Shown here in pieces: positions 59,417-64,000 of a stretch of DNA of 64,000 nucleotides. A model generated the notes under the pieces. The model was given only the letters and a program-made list of their open reading frames with translations. It was not told the DNA's origin and ran no database searches. The first letter of the stretch is position 1, and the number at the start of each line of letters is the position of its first letter. The position numbers were made by a program, and so were the translations under genes. This stretch comes from Mesorhizobium qingshengii. Lineage in GTDB: Bacteria; Pseudomonadota; Alphaproteobacteria; Rhizobiales; Rhizobiaceae. The stretch spans positions 124,001 to 188,000 of the forward strand of contig NZ_FMXM01000002.1 of the NCBI RefSeq assembly GCF_900103325.1. Reading direction: 5' to 3'.

Positions 59417-60835
59417 GTGCGTCAGGCGTTGTCGGGCATCGTTTCCAAATCCACCTCTTCTCTTAAAACGATCATGATCGTCGCCATGGCGATGACGTTC
59501 GTCGTTGCCGATGCCGCCTCGTCACTGGCGGCAAGGTCCGCCGCCATTGTCGTCGACGCCAAGACCGGCAAGGTGCTCTACTCGGCGGATGCCGATGGCA
59601 GGCGCTATCCGGCCTCGCTCACCAAGATGATGACGCTCTACCTGACCTTCGAGGCGCTGGCGAAGGGCAAGATCAGCCGGAATTCACCGGTCGTGTTTTC
59701 GGCCCATGCTGCCGCCGAGGCGCCGACCAAACTCGGCGTGAAGGCTGGCGGCTCGGTCACCGTCGACACCGCGATCCTGTCGATAGTCACCAAGTCGGCG
59801 AACGACTCGGCGACGGCGCTCGGCGAAATGCTCGGCGGCAACGAAACCAATTTCGCCCGCATGATGACCGCCAAGGCGCGGCAACTGGGCATGAACGGCA
59901 CCGTGTTCCGCAATGCCAACGGCTTGCCTGACCCCGGCCAGTTCACGACGGCACGCGACATGGCGACGCTCGGCATCGCGCTCAGGGAGCATTTCCCGCA
60001 GTATTACGCGTACTTCTCGCAGCGGTCCTTTCTCTATGGCCGTCAGCGCATCAATGGTCACAACCGGCTGCTTGGGCGCATCAAGGGCGTCGACGGCATC
60101 AAGACCGGTTATACCCGCGCCTCCGGCTTCAATCTGGTCTCGTCGGTTTCCGACGGCAATCGCCGCCTTGTCGCCGTGGTCATGGGTGGCACCTCCGGCG
60201 GCAGTCGCGACAACCAGATGGCGTCCCTGATCAACACCTATTTGCCGAGAGCCTCGACGCGTGGCGGCGGTGCCCTGGTCGCCCAGGCTGACAGCGGCAA
60301 CCCGATCAAGGCACTTGCCAAGGTGCTGCTGCCCAAGCACGACGCGCCGACGCCGGACGACAAGCCGGTGGCTGTAGCCAGCGCCGATGCAGCCGTCACC
60401 GACGACTCGACCGTTGCCGAGGACAATTCCGACGACAATGCCGCGGTTGAAGAAACCAAACCGATTGTTCCGGCAAAGAAGGTGAAGACAGTCATCGTCT
60501 CCGCCCCTCAGGTCGCCACGGCCCAGGTCGTGGCCGCCTATGCCGAGCCGGCGCCGGCTGTCGACCCGGTCAATACGGCTTCGGTGCCGTCGGGATGGGC
60601 CATCCAGGTCGCCTCGTCGCCAAAACAGTCCGAAGCCCAGGCCTTCCTCGACAAGACCTCCAAGCAGGCACCCAAGGTGCTGGCCGATGCTTCCGGCTTC
60701 ACCGTCGCCTTCGACAAGGACGGCGTCACCTATTACCGCGCCCGCTTCGGTGGCTTTGGCTCGAAGACCGCCGCCTGGAAGGCCTGTACCGCTTTGAAGA
60801 AGAAGAACATCGAGTGCTACGCCGTCCAGCAGTAG
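59417..60835 (+). CDS. D-alanyl-D-alanine carboxypeptidase with SPOR domain
   Basis: A 472-residue protein. GTG 59417 has AAAGGAAG upstream; the N terminus has a signal peptide (KTIMIVAMAMTFVVADAASS). The S11 motifs are PASLTKMM (catalytic Ser, SxxK), KSANDSA (SxN) and IKTGYTRASG (KTG). An Asp/Val/Pro-rich linker leads to a C-terminal SPOR domain (about 390-472, GWAIQVASSPKQSEAQAFLD), which binds denuded septal peptidoglycan. It trims pentapeptides; SPOR targets it to division sites. Confidence 0.94.
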   Translation: MRQALSGIVSKSTSSLKTIMIVAMAMTFVVADAASSLAARSAAIVVDAKTGKVLYSADADGRRYPASLTKMMTLYLTFEALAKGKISRNSPVVFSAHAAAEAPTKLGVKAGGSVTVDTAILSIVTKSANDSATALGEMLGGNETNFARMMTAKARQLGMNGTVFRNANGLPDPGQFTTARDMATLGIALREHFPQYYAYFSQRSFLYGRQRINGHNRLLGRIKGVDGIKTGYTRASGFNLVSSVSDGNRRLVAVVMGGTSGGSRDNQMASLINTYLPRASTRGGGALVAQADSGNPIKALAKVLLPKHDAPTPDDKPVAVASADAAVTDDSTVAEDNSDDNAAVEETKPIVPAKKVKTVIVSAPQVATAQVVAAYAEPAPAVDPVNTASVPSGWAIQVASSPKQSEAQAFLDKTSKQAPKVLADASGFTVAFDKDGVTYYRARFGGFGSKTAAWKACTALKKKNIECYAVQQ

Positions 60836-60882
60836 GGCGGCGTCGAACAATCTCCCGGAAAAGAGTTCTGCGTCGAAGGAGA

Positions 60883-61584
60883 CTAGTTGTGATTAGAGAG
60901 CAAGACGTCCTTGGCTTCGTTGATCCGCGCCGCCAGGAAAGACGTGCCGCCGATATCGGGGTGCAGGCGCTGCATCAGGCGGCGGTGCGCCTTGCGGACA
61001 TCCGCCGCGGCGGCCCCCGCTTCAAGACCAAGGACCTTGTAGGCCTCCTCCTTAGTCATGGCGCCCGAACCTGGCGCAACACCCAGCCCTTCGCCACCGT
61101 TCGTCTCAGCGTTTTTGCGCCAGACGGGAAATCTGCCGTCAAGATACGTCTCTAGAAGTTGCCGGCTCTCCGGATCGCCGGAGATCTCGCGGTAGAGATT
61201 CTGCAACTCCGCCAGCCCCATCGAGCCAAGCATCTTGCCTTCATGGCGTCCGGCCAGCACAAGACCCTCCAGGCCACCGGTACCGTGATCAAGCTCCATT
61301 TCGAGTGCCGCGGTGCGCACCGTCGAACGTTTGCCCGGCGCGAGCTTTGCCGTTGGCTGCTTCATCCGCATGGAGCCATACCAGGCGATTGCCGCTGACA
61401 GGATGATGCCGCCGATGCCTTCGCGCCCGACCACAACCACAGCGACACCGACCAGCCCCAGTAGGACGGGCCCGAGCGTCTTCATGCTGCTGGCCAATCT
61501 TGCCGGGTCCGCGCGGAGAAAGATCGTGGCCGCGCCCAAAAGCACCAAAAGCAGTGCTACCAGTGCGATGATTGCGCCCATCAA
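60883..61584 (-). CDS. Membrane-anchored J-domain protein
   Basis: A 233-residue protein. Two N-terminal membrane segments (about 3-22 and 38-66) precede a linker and a C-terminal J domain (about 175-233) with EEAYKVLGLEAGAAAADVRK and the HPD motif in QRLHPDIGGTSF. It would recruit DnaK to the membrane, as TIM14/DjlA-like proteins do. It overlaps the VWA gene (ATGA). Confidence 0.88.
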   Translation of the reverse strand: MMGAIIALVALLLVLLGAATIFLRADPARLASSMKTLGPVLLGLVGVAVVVVGREGIGGIILSAAIAWYGSMRMKQPTAKLAPGKRSTVRTAALEMELDHGTGGLEGLVLAGRHEGKMLGSMGLAELQNLYREISGDPESRQLLETYLDGRFPVWRKNAETNGGEGLGVAPGSGAMTKEEAYKVLGLEAGAAAADVRKAHRRLMQRLHPDIGGTSFLAARINEAKDVLLSNHN

Positions 61585-62306
61585 TTCCCGCCGCCCCGCA
61601 GATGCTCGATCATCAGCCGATCTTCCGGCCTGCCCCTGGCTTCGAGCGCCTTCAGCCCACCGGCCGCGAACACAGCAACAGCCGAAAGCAGCCCAGCCAA
61701 AGTCGCGGCGGCCCGCCGATCAAATCGAAACCATGCCCCTTTGGACAGCCGTGTTATTTCCTTGAACGCTCTTTCCGCACCGGAATCATGACCTTCCTGG
61801 AAGATAAAGACGGGAACGCCGTGCAGGCCGAGTCTGCCGGCTTTCTCGGCGAGATCGTCGATGTTCTCTTCCATCGCGTCGCCGATATAGACGAGCGCAT
61901 TGACCTTGGCCGCCGCCGTTTCCTTCAGCGCATGGACGAGCACCTTGCCGATCTGGGTATGGCCGGCGCGGCATTCGATCCCCGTCATCAGTTGCTTCAA
62001 GGCATTGGTGTCTACTACGAAACCGGATGACCGGCACTCGCCAAGGCCACGGAAATAGACCAGCTGAACGCTCAGGCTTCCGACCTTGCCGACAGCGTCG
62101 AACATCTCACCTTGCAGCGTGGTGGCGAGATCCCAGGTCGGCTGGCGGCTCATCGTCGCGTCAAGAGAAAGGATCAGCCTGCCCGAACCAGACGCGGCGA
62201 AGGTCCGCGCCTGACGGATGAAGGCGTCAATCTCGCCCGTGCTCGATCGAGGTTTGACCGGCGCGGGATTGGTCTTTGCAGGCACAGGCTGCTTCTTGTC
62301 GCTCAT
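61581..62306 (-). CDS. VWA-like domain membrane protein
   Basis: A 241-residue protein starting MSDKKQPVPAKTNPAPVKPR. LILSLDATMSRQPTWDLATT reads as a degenerate MIDAS (D-x-T-x-S rather than D-x-S-x-S), with VYIGDAMEENIDDLAEKAGR later. A membrane helix follows near 200-220 (TLAGLLSAVAVFAAGGLKAL). Coupled to the J-domain gene, so the two may work together at the membrane. Substrate unknown. Confidence 0.75.
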   Translation of the reverse strand: MSDKKQPVPAKTNPAPVKPRSSTGEIDAFIRQARTFAASGSGRLILSLDATMSRQPTWDLATTLQGEMFDAVGKVGSLSVQLVYFRGLGECRSSGFVVDTNALKQLMTGIECRAGHTQIGKVLVHALKETAAAKVNALVYIGDAMEENIDDLAEKAGRLGLHGVPVFIFQEGHDSGAERAFKEITRLSKGAWFRFDRRAAATLAGLLSAVAVFAAGGLKALEARGRPEDRLMIEHLRGGGN

Positions 62307-62414
62307 GGAATTCAAGATGTGGCGTTGCCGCACCGCTTGCAAGTCCCACATCAAAACGACAGGAAGGGCCAGGATCGCATATGATCGCCGAAAAGCAGCT
62401 CCGTTTTGCTCCGC

Positions 62415-62852
62415 CTACAGCAAGCCGAGGTCGGCAAGCTCGCGCCTGAGTTTCGGCGGCATCTCGATCAGCCCAGCCTTGCCCTTGCCAAGATCGAGCG
62501 GTGCGTCCGATGCTTTCAGATAGCGCCAGCCCTGAAAGGCCCGGCGCGGCTGCCAGTCCGTGCGCACGACTTGCGGATCCAGCATCAGATGACAGCGGCC
62601 GATACCTTCGTCGTCGATGAACGGCCGGATCTCGGTGATCAACTGGCGGCATTGCACATTGCCCTTGATCACCCAGTAGAGCGAACCGCCATCGGTAATC
62701 TCGGCGCCACGCGTCGGCACCATGCGCGTGGTGTGCCAGTGTTCCGCCGGCTCCCCGGCGCGTCGCCGCTCGTCGAGGCGAAAGGCGATCCACTCTTCGA
62801 GATCCTCGACGCTGTCGCAGCCGACACAGAGTTTTAGAATGTTGAGAGCCAT
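62415..62852 (-). CDS. DUF1489 family protein
   Basis: A 145-residue protein starting MALNILKLCVGCDSVEDLEE. The opening, HTTRMVPTRGAEITDGGSLY and YLKASDAPLDL are DUF1489 marks; the family is common in alphaproteobacteria. Function unknown. Confidence 0.9.
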   Translation of the reverse strand: MALNILKLCVGCDSVEDLEEWIAFRLDERRRAGEPAEHWHTTRMVPTRGAEITDGGSLYWVIKGNVQCRQLITEIRPFIDDEGIGRCHLMLDPQVVRTDWQPRRAFQGWRYLKASDAPLDLGKGKAGLIEMPPKLRRELADLGLL

Positions 62853-62946
62853 TCGCTAAGGTTTAGTCCGGGACGCCGACGCGTCAACGGCCTGACGGAC
62901 TTCTCCACAGTGCCAATCCACGGATACCAAGCCCGTCAGAGGACTC

Positions 62947-64000
62947 TCAGCATTCCACAACGTTGACGGCGAGCCCGCCAAGGCTGGTTTCCTTGTACTT
63001 CTCGTTCATGTCGAGGCCGGTCTGGCGCATCGTTTCGATTGCCGCGTCGAGCGGCACGAAATGGACGCCGTCACCCTTGATGGCCAGTGACGCGGCCGTC
63101 ACCGCCTTGACCGCGCCCAGCGCATTGCGCTCGATGCACGGCACCTGGACAAGCCCGCCGACCGGATCGCATGTCATGCCGAGATGATGTTCCAGCGCGA
63201 TCTCGGCGGCGTTCTCCACCTGTTCGGGCGTGCCGCCCATGACGGCGCACAGGCCGGCCGCGGCCATCGCCGACGCGGACCCGACCTCGCCCTGGCAGCC
63301 GACCTCGGCGCCCGAGATCGAGGCATTGGTCTTGATGATGCCGCCGACGGCCGCCGCCGTCAGCAGGAAGTCGCGGATACTCGGCTGGTCGGCCTCGGGA
63401 TGGAAATGCAGCCAGTAGCGCAGAACCGCCGGCAGCGTGCCGGCGGCACCGTTGGTCGGCGCGGTGACGACGCGTCCGCCGGCTGCGTTCTCCTCATTCA
63501 CGGCCATCGCGTAAATCGACAGCCAGTCATTGGCGAGCAAGGGATTGGGTTTGTTTTGCTGCCACTGCTCCTGCAGCTTGTCGTGCAGCATTCTTGCGCG
63601 CCGACGCACCTTCAGCCCGCCCGGCATGATGCCGTCCTGCGAAAGGCCGCGTTCGATGCAGCCCTTCATGGCGCTCCAGATGCCGTCGAGGCCGGCATCG
63701 AGCTCCTCGCGCGACATCTGTGTCTCCTCGTTGAAGCGCTTCATGTCGGCGATGGAGAGACCGCTTTTGCCGGCCATCGCCAGCATCTCGACGGCATTCT
63801 TGAAGGGATAAGGCACTTTCTTGCCTTCGGTCGTCACCGACCCCTTGGCCTTCATCCGCTGCAATTCTTCTTCAGAAACCACGAAGCCACCGCCGATCGA
63901 ATAGTAGATGCGCTTGAGCAACAGGCGGTCGCCGGCGTCATAGGCATAGAACGCCATGCCGTTGGCATGGCCGGTGAGCGGCGTCTTGCGGTCCAGCACC
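62947..64000 (-). CDS. sdaA: L-serine ammonia-lyase, 3' part
   Basis: The 351 C-terminal codons of an iron-sulfur L-serine dehydratase; about 110 N-terminal residues lie beyond the window, and the GTG at 63999 is internal. [38 protein letters not shown] and [18 protein letters not shown] carry cluster-binding Cys residues, and the chain ends in Cys as in the family. It converts L-serine to pyruvate and ammonia. Confidence 0.95.
   Translation of the reverse strand, partial: VLDRKTPLTGHANGMAFYAYDAGDRLLLKRIYYSIGGGFVVSEEELQRMKAKGSVTTEGKKVPYPFKNAVEMLAMAGKSGLSIADMKRFNEETQMSREELDAGLDGIWSAMKGCIERGLSQDGIMPGGLKVRRRARMLHDKLQEQWQQNKPNPLLANDWLSIYAMAVNEENAAGGRVVTAPTNGAAGTLPAVLRYWLHFHPEADQPSIRDFLLTAAAVGGIIKTNASISGAEVGCQGEVGSASAMAAAGLCAVMGGTPEQVENAAEIALEHHLGMTCDPVGGLVQVPCIERNALGAVKAVTAASLAIKGDGVHFVPLDAAIETMRQTGLDMNEKYKETSLGGLAVNVVEC

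Noticed and set aside
1..64000. tRNA, rRNA or CRISPR arrays
   Set aside because: No cloverleaf-like tRNA, rRNA stretch or regularly spaced repeats were seen by eye; a covariance-model scan was not possible.

Overview
The window comes from an alphaproteobacterium of the order Rhizobiales, most likely Mesorhizobium or a close relative in the Phyllobacteriaceae. The base composition is GC-rich. The order rpsB-tsf-pyrH-frr-uppS-cdsA-rseP-bamA-lpxD-fabZ-lpxA-lpxI-lpxB next to gltA and gltX, and the presence of eipB, a phasin and clpS-clpA, fit that group. This placement rests on protein content and gene order read by eye, not on a database search.

Positions 1 to about 30717 are one end of a Mu-like transposable prophage; its other end lies outside the window. 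Read from the host boundary inward (right to left) it has: three copies of a 22-base transposase-site-like repeat and a TGTA terminus beside gltX; two small rightward genes, the first behind a LexA-type SOS box; a rightward S24-type repressor divergent from a leftward Ner regulator; a chain of overlapping early genes including a ParB-like protein; the MuA-type transposase and MuB-type ATPase; regulators, DUF3164 and GemA; a Mor-type activator; a lysis cassette (membrane-anchored lysozyme and overlapping spanin genes); packaging and head genes (gp27-, gp28-, gp29- and gp30-like, I protease with internal scaffold start, T-type capsid); and tail genes of the non-contractile type (tail tube, a G/GT-type frameshifting chaperone pair, the start of a tape measure protein). 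It is therefore a B3/D3112-type hybrid with a siphovirus tail. Four cargo loci interrupt this plan: an OLD-family ATPase-nuclease (7434-9398), a small rightward gene (13720-14106), a two-helix membrane protein (19266-19967), and a rightward three-gene unit of two proline-rich micro-proteins and a SLATT-like membrane protein (25713-26539). The last is the best candidate for an undescribed system.

From 30718 to the end is host core genome. gltX and gltA read rightward and meet a leftward envelope and translation superoperon (rpsB to lpxB, 47355 to 33846) at a shared terminator. This superoperon makes ribosomal protein S2, elongation factor Ts, UMP kinase, ribosome recycling factor, undecaprenyl-PP, CDP-diacylglycerol, the RseP protease, the BamA outer membrane assembly protein and most of early lipid A synthesis. 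Further right are an acyltransferase-like gene, eipB, a rightward run (RidA, glycerophosphodiester phosphodiesterase, GNAT-like, LTA-synthase-like, HIT), a kinase-like gene, clpS-clpA, a phasin with a striking operator-promoter, a SPOR-tailed D,D-carboxypeptidase, a J-domain/VWA pair, DUF1489 and the 3' part of sdaA.

No tRNA, rRNA or CRISPR array was seen.
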